Shown: in pieces, positions 11,745-24,424 of the stretch
Numbering within the stretch: position 1 is the first letter of the stretch
Layout: every line of letters begins with the position of its first letter
Assembly: GCA_036417435.1 (NCBI GenBank)
Contig: CM070908.1
Coordinates: 49,075,090-49,139,089 of the forward strand
Direction: 5' to 3'
Origin: Inia geoffrensis
Taxonomy: Eukaryota > Chordata > Mammalia > Artiodactyla > Iniidae
DNA length: 64,000 bases
Made by a program: the position numbers and the translations under genes
Notes under the pieces: model-generated
The model's database searches: none
Told to the model about the DNA's origin: nothing
The model's input: the letters and a program-made list of their open reading frames with translations, nothing else

Positions 11745-11908
11745 CATCTGTTCTCTAGTGACTCAACGTGTGTCCACACAGAAGCAGCGTGAGCATCTCC
11801 CAGGGCTTGGTAGAAATATTCAATCTTAGCATCACCCCAGATCTGCTGCTCAGAATCTGCATTTTCTCAAGACCCCCCAATGCTTCCTATGCAAGTTAAA
11901 GTTTGAAA
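11745..11908 (+). mobile_element. MER5-type hAT DNA transposon relic
   Basis: Contains gcttggtagaaat, cagaatctgcattttctcaagacccc, cttcctatgcaagttaaagtttgaaaat, which line up with MER5A (non-autonomous hAT-Charlie). The ends are degraded. Confidence 0.7.
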
Positions 11909-12639
11909 ATCTTTAAAGTTTGGCCCAGATCCACACTACAAATGCATCTTGTAAGCAGTCCTGGGAGGGGTTTTCCAATCTCTTTTGATCACTTCCAATA
12001 ATAGGGATGTCACTTTTGCAAGAATTATTGGACAGCTGAACTCTGCCTCCTTGTGATTTCCACACTTAGACCTTATTTCTTCTTTAGAGCAAACAGAATA
12101 GGTCTAATCTAACCTTTCAAATAGTTGATAACTAACCTGTTTCTCATCCCTTTTCTTTGTCTCTCTGTCTCTCTTCCTCTCTGTTTTATTGGCTTCTACC
12201 CACTTGCTCTATCTCCCTCCCCTCTTATCTCTTTTCGTGCTAAGTAGATTTTCTACTGTTCCTTACCTTGCCTGCTTTCCACATTTGTCAGCCATAATTA
12301 TTACTGTCTCACTAATGGACTCTGGATGTCCAGTTTCTCTGAAGATGTGTTGTGTAAAATGGGATATAATATATGTAACATTCAATGAGATGTATCAGTA
12401 AGTATATTTATTGTATGTGTTTGTAGAGAAGTACAGGGGATTTTTTTTTTTTTTTTGGACTGTGGAACAAAGACAAAGATGCAACTGCTGACTCTGAACT
12501 GTTCCCAGCACCCTCCTGGAGGCTACCTGGCCACCATGTCCAGGAGGATCCAGAGAGTGGCATTATTGTTCTACACAGTCATCCGCAGGTGGAGTAAAAA
12601 AAGGGGGTTCAGTGGGTTGAGGAGTATCAGCATTCTCTG

Positions 12640-15290
12640 TGTCTGTGAGTCTGCTTTCATTTTGTTTTGTTTGTTTCTTTGTTTTGTTAGATTCCACATG
12701 TGAGTGAGATCTTACAGTATTTGTCTTTCTCTTTCTGACTTAGTTCACTTAGCATAATATCCTCAAGGACCATTCACGTTGTCACAAACGGCAATATCTC
12801 ATTTTTATGGCTGAGTAATATTCCTTTGTGTGTATATAACACATCTTCTTTATCCATTCATCTATCAGTGGACACTTAGGTTGCTTCCGGATCTTGGCTG
12901 TTGTGAATAACGTTACAATGAACATCAGTCTGCATATATCTTTTCTAATTTGTGTTTTTATTTTATTCAGGTACATATCAGAAGTGATTTTGTTGGATCC
13001 TATGGTAGTTCAATTTTTAATTTTTTAAGGAAGCTCTATACTGTTTTCCACAGTAGATGCACCAATTTGCAATCTCACAAGCATTGCAGGAGGGTTCCCT
13101 TTTCTCTGAATCCTCACCCACATGTTATTTGTTATTGTTTTGATAATAGCCATTCTGACAGGTGTGAGGTTGTAACTCTTTGTGGGTTTAATTTATATTA
13201 CCCTGATGATTAGCGATGTTGAGCCTCTTTTTAGGTGCCTGGTAGCCATCTGTATGTCTGTTTTGGAAAAATGTCTCTTCAGGCCCTCTCCCCATTTTTT
13301 TAATCAAGTTGTTTGTTTTTTCAGTGTTGAGTTTTATGAATTCTTTGTATATTTTGGATATTATCCCCTTATCAGATATATCATTTGAAAATATCTTCTC
13401 CCATTCAGTAGGTGGCCTTTATGTATTGCTGCTAGTTTTGTTCACAGTGCAAAAGCTTTTTAGTCTGATGTAGTCCCATTTGATTATTTTTGCTTCTGTT
13501 TCCTTTACCTGAGAAGACAGATCTAAAAAAATATTGCTGAGACCAATGTCAAAGCACATACTCTCTATGTTTGATGTATGGTTTCAGGATTACATTTAAG
13601 TCTTTAATCCATTTTGAGTTTATTTTTGTATATGGTGTGAGAAAGTTCTCCAGTTTGATTCTTTCGCATATACCTGTCCAGTTTTCCCAACAGCATTTAT
13701 TGAAGCTATCTTTTCCCCACTGTATACTCTTGCCTCCTTTGTCTTAAACTAATTGACCTTAGGTGCATGGGTTTATTTCTGAGCTCTGTATTCTGTTCTG
13801 TTGATCTATATGTCTATTTTTGTGCCAGTACCTTACTGTTGTTATTACTGTAGCTTTGTTATATAGTTTGAAATCAGGGCACATCATACCTCCAGATTTG
13901 TTCTTCTTTCTCAAGGTTGCTTTGTCTGTATAGGGTCTTTGTGTTTCCATACAAACTTTAGAATTATTTGTTCTAGTTCTGTGAAAAATGTCTTTGGTAT
14001 TTTAATGAGGATTGCATTGAATCTGTGGATTGCCTTGGGTAGTATGGTCATTTTAACAATATTCTTCTATGATCTTGATATATAATTCCATGGTAATACA
14101 TGAGCACGATAGATATTTCCATTTGTTTGTGTCACTTCCAGTTTCTGTCATCAATTTCTTATAGTTTTCAGAGTACAAGTCTTTTACCTCTTTGGTTAGA
14201 TTTATTCCTAGGTGTTCAATGCTTCTTGATGCAGTTGTAAATGGGACTGTTTTCTTCATTTCTCTTTCTGATAGTTCATTGTTAGCATACAGAAACAACA
14301 GATTTATATATGGGTTAATTTTTCATCCTTCAATTTACTGAAATTATTTACTATTTCTAATAGTTTTTGGTGTTGTCTTTAGAATGCTCTATATACAGTA
14401 TCATGTCATCTGCAAACAGTAACTTCTTATTTTTCAATTTGGATTCCTTTTATTTCTTTTTCTTGTCTGATTGCTGTGGCTAGGACTTCCAGTGTTATGT
14501 TCAGTAGAGGTAGCAAGAGTAGTCATCCTTGTCTTGTTCCTGATCTCAGAAGAAATTCTTTCAGCTTTTCACTGTTGAGTGTGGTGTTACCTGTGGGCTT
14601 TTTGTATATGGGCTTTATTATGTTGAGGTATATTCCTATGTACCCATTTTGTAAAGAGTTTTTAATCATAGATGGATGTTGACTTTTGTCAAAAGCTTTT
14701 CCTGTATCTATTGAGATGATAATGTGATTTCTGTTCTTCAATTTGTTAATGTAATATATTACATCGATTGATTTACAGATATTGAAACATCCATGCATCC
14801 CTGGGATAAATCCCAGTTGATCATGGTGTATGATCCTTTTAATGTATTGTTGAATTTGGTTTGCTAGTATTTCATTGAGAATTTTTGCATCTATGTTCCT
14901 CAGTGATATTGGCCTGTAATTTGTATGTGTGTGGAGGGTGGGTGGTGGGTGGGTGTGAGTGTGGGTGTGGTGTCTTTACCTGGTTTTGGTATCAAGATAA
15001 TGCTGACTTCGTAGAATGAGTTTGGAAGCATTCCTTCCTATTCAATTTTTTGGAATAGTTTGAGTAGTATAGGTGTTAACTGTTTAAATATTTGGTAGAA
15101 TCCACCTGTGAAGCTAACCAGTCCTGGACTTTTGTGTGTTGGGAGTTTTTGATTACTGATTCAATTTCATTTGTAGTAATTGGTCTGTTCATATTTTCTG
15201 TTTCTACCTAATTCAGTCTTGAGAGATTGTACATTCCTAAGAATTTATCCATTTCTTCTAGGTTTTCCATTTTATTGGCCTACTATTTTT
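12640..15290 (-). mobile_element. Long L1 fragment covering most of ORF2, antisense
   Basis: 2.6 kb of L1 ORF2 read on the minus strand. From right to left it runs from the early RT region, through RT-core segments (frame at 14523-14798 - with [20 protein letters not shown], and 14053-14298 - with MFLYANNELSEREMKKT), a mid-ORF2 piece at 13759-13950 -, to the C-terminal part at 12782-12976 - (DEWIKKMCYIHTKEYYSAIK). Frames are broken many times. A G/T-rich simple repeat at about 14925-14972 sits inside it. The 3' UTR is missing or unrecognisable. Dead. Confidence 0.9.
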
Positions 15291-15415
15291 GTGGAACTCA
15301 AAGTTTAAATTTTAAGAATTTAACAAAATAAAAATTTAACCTTAATCACCATCCCACTAAGAGATGAACGCTGAGTATTTTGTGTCCATTATCTGGGGAG
15401 TGTGTTCCATTCTCT

Positions 15416-15580
15416 TGCTACTCAAAGTGTGGTCTAAAAACCAGCAGCCATGGCATCATCTGGGGGCTTGCCAGAAATACAAAATCTTAGTACCAAACTT
15501 AAGCTCCAGAATCAGAATCTGCATTTTAACCAGGTGCCTATATGATGCACATGCACGTTAAAATTTGAGAAGCACTAGTC
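15416..15580 (+). mobile_element. MER5A-type DNA transposon
   Basis: Good order match to MER5A: tactcaaagtgtggtct at the left, then aatcagaatctgcatttta, atgatgcacatgcacgttaaa and atttgagaagcactag at the right, forming imperfect terminal inverted repeats. About 165 bp, close to full length for this non-autonomous hAT element. Confidence 0.85.
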
Positions 15581-17511
15581 TGTTCTAATGCTTCATCAGG
15601 CAGGCTTCAACTATGGGCTCTACCTGGATTGTTTTCGTTTGTTTGCTTAAAACTACAGACTGCATGGTGACACCACTCACCTTTATGCTTGTACAAAGGA
15701 ATACGTCTTTTGTTCCTCATTTGTTCTCTTTTCCACTTCATTTAGGACATAATGTAATTTGAAAAGAAAACCTGTGATGTCTCTTGGAGCTGAATTTTCT
15801 TTACCAGGATATTTAAGGGATGCCAGTGTTCCGCGCATCCTCTGTTTCAGCTTCTGATGTTTTTGTTGTTAATAAGTGCCCTTCCCTTGGTGTTTGAGCA
15901 TCTCAAGTGTTCTTGCTGAGGCAGCAAGGAAAATGCAGTTCTGTGCTTGTGCAGGATGCCGTCCTGGTAATGAATATGATGCTAAGTCCCTGTGCCTCTC
16001 AGCACTTATCAAATTTGGACACAAACTTTAGGAACAAAAATAGAACTTGGACCACTAGAGTCTGAACTCAGCCCGGTGAGCTCATTGGGGGATCATTGTA
16101 AACTGTCTCTGGTCACGTAGCAATTCCCTACTATTTTTCCTCTTTTTCTATTGCTTGTCCATTCTTGTAGAAACCTGGTCCATAGAATATTTTGGTCTCC
16201 AATCTGTTTACTATATTCCTTGGAATAGCAGAAAGAGTACCATTCTGAGTCTCAGTAGGCCTGCCGGTACTGTGCCTGCTAATATCGCAGGCTTTCAATA
16301 AATGTTAGATCATTTCCCTCTTTCTCTTATTATTAATAGTTAGATATAGGACTTTGAGGTACTACTTAGCTCTTTCAGCTTGCATTTTCCTCATCTACAA
16401 AATAAGATTTAGACTGAAAGACCATCTCTATACAGAAAGTTCATGCTTTTCAGGCTGACCCATCCTGAGAGAAGCATCGCTTGGGCTCCGGCTTTGATGG
16501 AGGTGCCTTAGTGCCATTCTTCATCCAGGGAAGCTGAGGGTAGGGGGTCCAGGCTCCCTGTTTTTGGCACTGGGTCCCCCGTACCTACTGTATGTACTAT
16601 ATTTCTTCATAAAATTTTTATTGAGAAAAATTTTGAAGCTCTTAAAAAATGAGTGTGATCCTGTGAGAAATAAAAATAATTGATAGTGCGCAGCACATCA
16701 GTGTCACTCTAGTGGGAAGTAATAAAGTGCATTTTGTCTATGACCTTCTAGATTTCACATTGTGCCGTGACAAAAACCAGAGAAGCATGGCTCCTAAAAA
16801 TATTTTGTGTGAATTAAGTCACTGGTTACCTATACAAGTTTACTCTCCGGATTTGCGGACTTCTATTTAGATTTTATTTTAAAAGTTACTACCTTGAAGG
16901 TTTCTGATGATTACTTTTCTCTCAGGTGCCTTTGTCTGATTTTGAGTTTTTAAATGGTTGTATTTTATGCCAGTCAATCATGAAGTCACCCCATGCTGGA
17001 AACATTTAGGCCCATGTGGTTGGATGAGATATCCTCATACCAGTATCATTTTATGCAGTTTTTTTTTTTTAAACTACTATCATCTATTAAATACCCCTTT
17101 TGGAGCTTCTACTTTTGCTCAGTTCTCACTATGGAGATTAAAAAAATCTGTTTCTAATCTATTCGTTCTGTCGAGCATTCTATGCCCAAGCAAGTATTTA
17201 CCAAGGGTTTCTTGATAAACATTATGGGTCATTCTTTAGGTCTCTCATATGTGCTATACTTTCATGTTTTTTATTTTTTATTGGTGGGGATGTCAATGGA
17301 AGAGCAGTTAACTCCAGGTCTTAAATTAAGAAGAGACCGAGCCACTGTCCTTGGACCTTGGAGTTTTGTTTCCTATCTTACCATGATATGATCCATCTTC
17401 ACATATCACCTGTCAACTGTAGACGCAGCACATGTTGCCCTGTCTGGGGACAAAGGTCATGGTCCATCCACACCCTTAGCAAGCTTTTACCCGCCAGCAC
17501 ATTCTACTTTT

Positions 17512-18071
17512 TAATTTTTATTTTACATTGAAGTATAGTTGATTTACAATGTTGTGTTAGTTTCAGGTGTACAGCAAAGTGATTCTGTTATACATATATG
17601 TGTATCTATTCTTTTTTCAAATTCTTTTCCCATTTAGGTTTATTACAGAATATTGAGTAGAGTTCCCTGCACTACACAGTAGGTCCTTGTTGATTATCTA
17701 TTTTATATATAGTAGTGTGTATCTGTTAATCCCAAACGCCTAATTTATCCTTCTCACCCACCTTTCCCCTTTGGTAACCATAAGTGTGTTTTCTAAGCCT
17801 GTGAGTATGTTGCTGTTTTGTAAATAGGTTCATTTGTATCAATTTTTAGATTCCACATATAAGTGATACATGATATTTGTCTTTTTCTGTCTGACTTACT
17901 TCATTTAGTATGATAATCTCTAGGTTTGTCCATGTTGCTGCCAGTGGCATTATTTCATTCTTTTTTATGGCTGAGTAATATTCCATTGTATATGTGTACC
18001 ACATCTTCTTTATCCATTCATCTGTTGATGGGCGTTTAGGTTGCTTCCATGTCTTGGCTATTGTAAATAGC
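17512..18071 (-). mobile_element. 5'-truncated L1 with perfect 16-bp TSD
   Basis: The minus strand gives the ORF2 C-terminus (frame 17846-18076 -: KQPKRPSTDEWIKKMW, MEYYSAIKKNEIMPLAATW) followed by the L1 3' UTR. Identical flanks agcacattctactttt (17496-17511 and 18072-18087) define the insertion exactly. It is truncated within the ORF2 end. Confidence 0.95.
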
Positions 18072-18089
18072 AGCACATTCTACTTTTGA

Positions 18090-20079
18090 ACGCAACTGAT
18101 TATCTTTAAACAAGAAATCTAAAGTTTCTGCAGACAGAAAGGAAAGTCTGGCTGGATCCCTGTGTCTCACAAAGTGGGCAACTAAGAAGTGGCTGAGTGA
18201 AACAAGGCCACGAGTTCACCTCCTTTTACGAAATATCTCATTTTGTAATTACATATAAGTTCATACTCCGTAATAGGGAAAAAAACAATGTAAATGTTGT
18301 CTTTCTTATAGACATGTCATAGGTGGGAGATGACCCACATCTGTTCAATGTGAGAACATGTTTTTTAAAGATTCTGTGCATCTTGAATTAGCATTAAGAG
18401 ATTTTAGATGACTAATTTCAGTTTTATAGATTTTGCTGGAAAGAGTTTAACCTCTTGGATCATGAAGATATTTAGCACTGGGAATTTAGAAGAACTTATT
18501 TCAAATCTTCTAGGTGGTGACAAATTAATTATACTTTAAACAAGACTTGATTATCCATCACCCTTTGAGTATGGTTCCAGGGCTTTTAGCAGTACAGTTG
18601 ACATATTATTCATTCATATTATATGTCATCAGGCAAACTTGGTGAAGAATTATAACTGTAATACTTTAATTAGTTAAAAGTTTTTTTGATGAGAGGGATT
18701 ATTGACTCAGTGGAAGTATTTGAAGAAAAGAAAGCCCAGCACAAATCGAGAAAATAAAAATCCAGTCAACATGATGATGTATGTTGGCAGCTGATTTTAT
18801 GGAAACTGCCAAACTAAATATTAAAGGTGTATTTTATTCCCATGAATGAAACCGACTGCAAATAATGAAGCAATTTAGCACACAACATACAAGATCATTT
18901 ACCTAGTGATTCCCTATTAAGGACATTTCATTGTCAGACAAAGGGGTTCATACATTTTGCTTACTTTCCTTAGGGGTTTTCAGAGCAATTTTGAATTTAA
19001 GCAATAAAACACACCCTCTTTATATAGCAAAGATATTTGTTTTCTAGATGACGATGAGAATATCCTGATTTTGCAAGTGTCACTGAATGATTGTTTTCAT
19101 CTTGACAATTTGTTCTCGTGACTGTAAATGTATCACTCTGTAATCTCATTTGCTGAATCTTAAGATCACTTCCATTAAAAGCATTTCATTGTATGACACT
19201 GTTATAATTCTTTGGCAATGGTTAAAGAGGAACTAAATGCCATCTCCAGTGAGTTCATTTTGCCCTTTGAATATGCAGTTCTTCTGGTTAGCTTTTTCTA
19301 TTCTCTGGAGATCTCTGAAGATTCAGGATAATGGCATTTCTTCAGATCTGGAGTCCTCAGAGCTGAACTTTGACAAACCTAGTCTGTATCCTTGTTCCTT
19401 ACAAGCTTTCCTTTGATGCTCTAGGCAAAAGCATTTGTGACCCCGTAAAACAGATGCATATCTAATAAGGCATTTAGGTATAAGATTAATGGTTGATGTC
19501 ATTGCTCTTTTTTTAAAATTTATTTCTAGTAAATAGCAGTTGAATTGCAACTGATCAAGAGGTATCCAGTGTGGTGGGTTTGGATTGCATGACTCATCTG
19601 ATGAGCTGATTTAAAATCCAAAGAAGGATTCTACTGAGTTATTTCTCTTGGATTAGCAAAGTGATCTACTTCTGGTTTATACGTAGTCTACTGGTTTGAC
19701 GTATCAGCAACATTTGATTATAAACCTTTGATAATAAGCAACAAATAGTTGCTCTAATAGTTTCCAAAGTGTACTAATCTTATTCCTCTTTAATTCTCAT
19801 CTGAAGTTTGGAATTACTACAGAATTAGCTAGACATAAATAGTCCTGCCAAGGTATGACCTCTGAACCTCTTAACAAGTGGGAACAAAAGACCTGAACAG
19901 TTAACATCATTGGTAATCTCAAATTTCTTTCTGATTTGTATTACTTTCCCAAATAGAGAATATCTGCAACTGGCAATGCCACAAATCTCTTGGTAGGCAT
20001 GCACACACACAGAGTAGGATCTAGGCAGTCATTATGGCAATCTCATTAGTAGGAAGTATGGCATTTAAGGGAAAGAAGT
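18090..20079. other. Repeat-poor unique intronic block
   Basis: I see no recognisable transposon over about 2 kb. The sequence is AT-rich with homeodomain-type TAATTA cores (for example ttaattagttaaaag near 18667) and POU-like or octamer-like words. No conserved open frame. It may hold conserved non-coding elements, but this cannot be shown from one sequence. Confidence 0.4.
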
Positions 20080-20088
20080 TGTGTGTGT

Positions 20089-20127
<39 letters not shown>
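20080..20127. repeat. (GT)n microsatellite
   Basis: About 24 GT units with one GTAT interruption near 20091-20094. Long enough to be length-polymorphic. Confidence 0.97.
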
Positions 20128-20128
<1 letters not shown>

Positions 20129-20794
20129 CAATAACCGAGTGACACTAACATTTACAATATGCTAGATTGGCATACTTAATTTTTTCAGACTAGCCACCAA
20201 AAAAAGAATCTCTTCCAGGATTACTGACTGATCATTAATATTGCTTCTCTTTACTTTTCTCAGCATTTGCACCACATGTTGTGTCAGTTTTGTTGTAGTT
20301 ACATGTTCTGTTCTGATAGTCACTGATTTGGAACATATGCTGGTTTAACTGTGCCACGATCTCTGTCATATTTCACCACTGTGACCTTGCAAGGGTTTAG
20401 GAAGCCTTGGAGCTGTGTCAGAAGAGCTTCCCAACCTCATACATTAGGGGCTGCCCAGCTGTGCTGCAAAAGTGAGCTGCATACTCCAAGCAGCCCAGAG
20501 TGTGTGAGTGATGTACTCTCTGGCCAGGTCAATTTGTTAACCTCACTGCGATGCCACCCTGAATTGCCATAGAAAGAGAGAGAAAATGAATCGTCGTGTT
20601 CTACACCTGCCTCTCTTACCACTTAGAATGAAAAAAGCAGTTTCTCCCCTGAGTCCAGGTGCTCATCAGAAATATGAGGATTGGGCTGGACTCAAAGGTA
20701 TTGGTCAGTGTATCTCAGAGATTCAGTGTGAAATGACTTTAAAAGTATCGTACCAACACTTTCACAACCTGTAGGTTCCGGAAAGAGTATTCGT

Positions 20795-21172
20795 CCTTGT
20801 CAGATTGGGCTACTATAACAAAAATACCATAGACTGGGTGGCTTAAACAGCAAACATTTATTTCTCACATTTCTAGAGGCTATAAAGCCCAAGGTCAGGG
20901 TACTGGCGGATTTGGTACCTGGTGAGAGAACTCTTCCTGGATTGCAGGTGGCTGTCTTCTGGTGTGTCCTCATGTGGCAGAGACAGCTGGCTCTAGCCTC
21001 TTTCTCTTCTTAGAAGGATGCTAATTCCCATCATGGGGGCTCTGTCCTCATGGCCTCATCGTGACCTAATTATACCCCAAAGACACTATCTCCTAATACC
21101 ATCCCATTGGCACTTGGGGCTATCACAAAGGAATTTTGGGGGGATACAAACATGCAGTCCATAACGCTAAAA
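20795..21172 (-). mobile_element. MaLR-type LTR (MLT1/MST-like), solo
   Basis: The complement of a MaLR LTR: gggctactataacaaaaata, catagactgggtggctta, tttatttctcacatttctag, cctcatgtggcagagac, ctaattatacccc, and ggaattttggggggatacaa ending atgcagtccataac. LTRs carry promoter and poly(A) signals but no protein here. An ancient, non-coding retrovirus-like relic in solo form. Confidence 0.75.
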
Positions 21173-22016
21173 GGCAGGGGAAAGAAAAATAATTCTTATT
21201 TCATACTTGTTATAATATGTACTTCCTTTCTTGGAAACACAAGGAATGACAGCTTTCCTAAATTTTTCAAATTTATTTTTCCAAATAGATTTGGATAAGA
21301 TATTGTATTAATTTAAAAAGGTGTTTCTAGATCTTTTGCTGAGGGGAGAACAGGATAAGGGGTAAGAAAGACAAAACTGACACAGGCGGAAAGTGACAGC
21401 TTTTCTAGTAAAAAGATGAAGTGTCTAGATTATTCATCACTGAATCACTATCCCTGTAACATTTGCAAATAATTTCCCTTTTTCCCAATTTGAAAATATA
21501 TTTAAGTTGGCAGAATGGACCACTGGCATGTTTTCATTTCAATTGGAATTTGAAATGGTTTATCGGGACCTTAACTTTGGCCCCAAAGGCTGTTTATTAG
21601 GTGAAATACTATTTTATTGTACTTGGAAAGAATAAGTATTTTAATAGAAGAACATTCTGGCTTCCAAATCTGACCCCTTGGCAACAGCAATTTCAAGTCA
21701 GTGTATGCTAGTGAATACAATGAAATCCTAAGAAGTTACCAAAATACCTTAAACTAAATTTCTTGGGTGAAAGTTGTTTCCAGAAAGTCTTGTACCATCT
21801 TCTCAGGAATACTCAGGAGCCCTCATAAAAACAAATTGTGCCTCTCACACTATGAGTTTGAATCTTTTTCTGTTTTCACCTTCACATCACGAGTCATGAC
21901 TGGCTGTGAACACATCGCATTGGCAAGTGTTTCAAGCCTTCTGTTTGGTTTGTGTATTTGTGTGTATGCATCAAAGTTTTACAACATTTGAAAATCAGGG
22001 GGCAGATAATTATGAT

Positions 22017-22074
22017 ATCTGTGATACTTAGGATACTTAGGATCTGTGATACTTAAGATCTGTGATACTTAGGA
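22017..22074. repeat. Short minisatellite, unit atctgtgatacttagg
   Basis: Three near-perfect copies of a 16-bp unit plus a 9-bp partial copy (atacttagg) in tandem, with one G-to-A change in the middle unit. No related unit is seen elsewhere in the window. Confidence 0.85.
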
Positions 22075-22734
22075 AAATAGGCTGTACCTATGATGTTAAC
22101 CCCTTATAAATGCTTGGATGTTACTTGAGGAAGGTGAATACAGATAAACGTGAATTCATAGATAGTCAACCAGGCACTGGAGCATTTATGTTCAGTCAAG
22201 TACACGGACACATAAACTGTCTCAACCTCTGTACAATGTATGTACCCAGGATTTTCCCATAAAAGATTTGAGGTGACTTGCAAAAAAAAAATGCTTTACA
22301 ATGAATAGAATAAACTTGAACTAGAAATAGAAAAACCAGGAGCATTGACAGGAAGTGGAAATAAGTGTAGATTACTATTGAATGCTAAGCCGCCTGGTAA
22401 CCCAAACAGAAAGGGACGCAAATAAGGGACATCCTTATCCTTATTCCAACTGAGGAAGCTCCTTGGGAGAGGCCAGAGTTTTTTCTGGCAGAAAATTCTA
22501 GAAGAAGTGTTCTTAATTTACTTAAGAATTGCTTAGAAGCCAGCAAGTTTGAATTTGGTGGTTAAAAACAGTACTCTGGGTAGATTTATATTTCCAAATT
22601 ACAAGCTTTGGGTTTTTTCAGTATTACTTTGATAAATGTCATATTAGAAAGAGGAAAATAAGTAGCAGGTGGTTCACTCTGGTCGACTTTGTCCCTGTGG
22701 TCAGTAGAGGTGCAGGTTGACCGGGAGGCAGAGC

Positions 22735-22870
22735 AGTTCCCGCCAACCTGGATTTGTACCCAGCTTTGTATCCTTGGTCAAGTTCTGTGACCTCTGTTAC
22801 CTTCTGGGTTTTCTTCCATCTATAGAATAAAAATGTTAGATTGCATGGTTATTGAGATTCATGAGAAGAT
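22735..22870 (-). mobile_element. MIR SINE relic
   Basis: Complement of MIR: aacctggatttgtacccagc, ccttggtcaagttctgtgacctctg, ttcttccatctatagaataaaaatg, and ttattgagattcatgagaaga. Confidence 0.65.
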
Positions 22871-24424
22871 AGATCTAAAAAATCTAAGATTGCCATAGTA
22901 CTGTCTCAAACATTGACGCTAAAGATAAAAGTATATATTTTCCTCATTTTTTGTGCTTTCCAACTGGTCAATAATTTTCACTTCCATAATTGAGGAGTAT
23001 GTTACACAAAAAAATGAGTATCGTCACAGAAATTATAACTGACTCGGGTAGTTGTATTCGGCAGTCAATGCTATAGTTACTTGGGACTTGCAGGAAATGA
23101 ATTATTATGGATACGTGGGCTTCCAAAGCTATGGGTCTACCCTTTTGGGAACAAAACATACTATTGTTTCAAACAATAAAGTTAACTATTCATAATGAAA
23201 ATCTTTCTCAAATTGGATTGCTTTTTAAAGGTGAATATGCCAAATAAAACTAAACTCTCAGAGCGATTTAGGATTATTAGACTTTATTCTGCTTTAATAC
23301 AATGCTAACTCTGGGGGGCTTTGTGGTCATTGGAATGTTTGTCCCACTCAAGGAGCTCCAGCCTCCTGGGCATTTGGAATCTGTTGCTTTTACCAGCCTT
23401 GTGGCCCCTTGACCTCCTTCTAATTCATGACACCTAATCTGCTCAGGATTTGAAGATCAGATAATCAAAGCTCCTTTTAACTTTGAGTAGAATAAGAATA
23501 AATAGAGTCTGGTCGTCTAGGTATCAAGTACCTGGGTTTTTATACATGAACTCTGTGCCTTGTCTTTTAGTTCCTTGGAGCTCCTTTTGATTTAATTGCT
23601 GGTTTACACTGTGTTCTGGAAAGTGAAATGTTACTCTGTGTTCTCCAAGTATTATCAAAAATGACAAGACCTTGGGAATGCCGCACATGCCCAAAGTTCA
23701 AAGTCATTAAAATTCTTGAATACTCGACTGTTCAGTTATATTTGCTAATGGAGAATCACAGACCTTTTCTCAGGTTTCCTTTGGAATTATTCACAAGAGG
23801 TAATTGTCTATCCCTTAAAGAGTTTGAGGGAGGGAAACTTCATCTTCTTCTCTGTAGGTGTGGTCCAAGGTTTAGCCACACTCATCCTTCAAGCAGCCTC
23901 CCTTTGTCTCACCGCATGCCTGTGTCTTTTTTCTTCGGGTTTCATTCACAGTGAAGAGAAAACATTCTAAAACAACTACTCAGGCATTTTAAATTAACTT
24001 TTAAATACCTTAAAGTTTGAGTCTTCATTTCAGCTAAATTACATTTAAATATTTCCGTGTCCATAGGCCATAGTTCCTAGTACATTGCAAAGGGGATATT
24101 TTTATTTCCATTATTCCTTAAAGATAAAGTGACTAGAAACAGGAGTAAGTGCTTCCCACATGACAAACTGGAAGGAGAGCTTTGCTTTATACTTTCTCTG
24201 ATATATATGAATACAGAATTTTCTCTTTCTTTAATTTGGTTATGTACCACCTTTATTGAAGTTCCCATTAGGCAGTTAATTTACTTCTTTTCCCTTGACT
24301 CCACTATTTGACTCTGTATTCTGCACCACATTTGTTTGTTAGCAATCAGTAGTTCCTCCTAATCTTTCTGTTGTGTCTGGAACATGTTGAGTAGTAGTAT
24401 CTAGAATGCTCTATCAGATCTACT

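Noticed and set aside
23628..23954. 108-residue + frame
   Set aside because: No family resemblance, no flanking splice sites of note, unique AT-rich surroundings; treated as chance.
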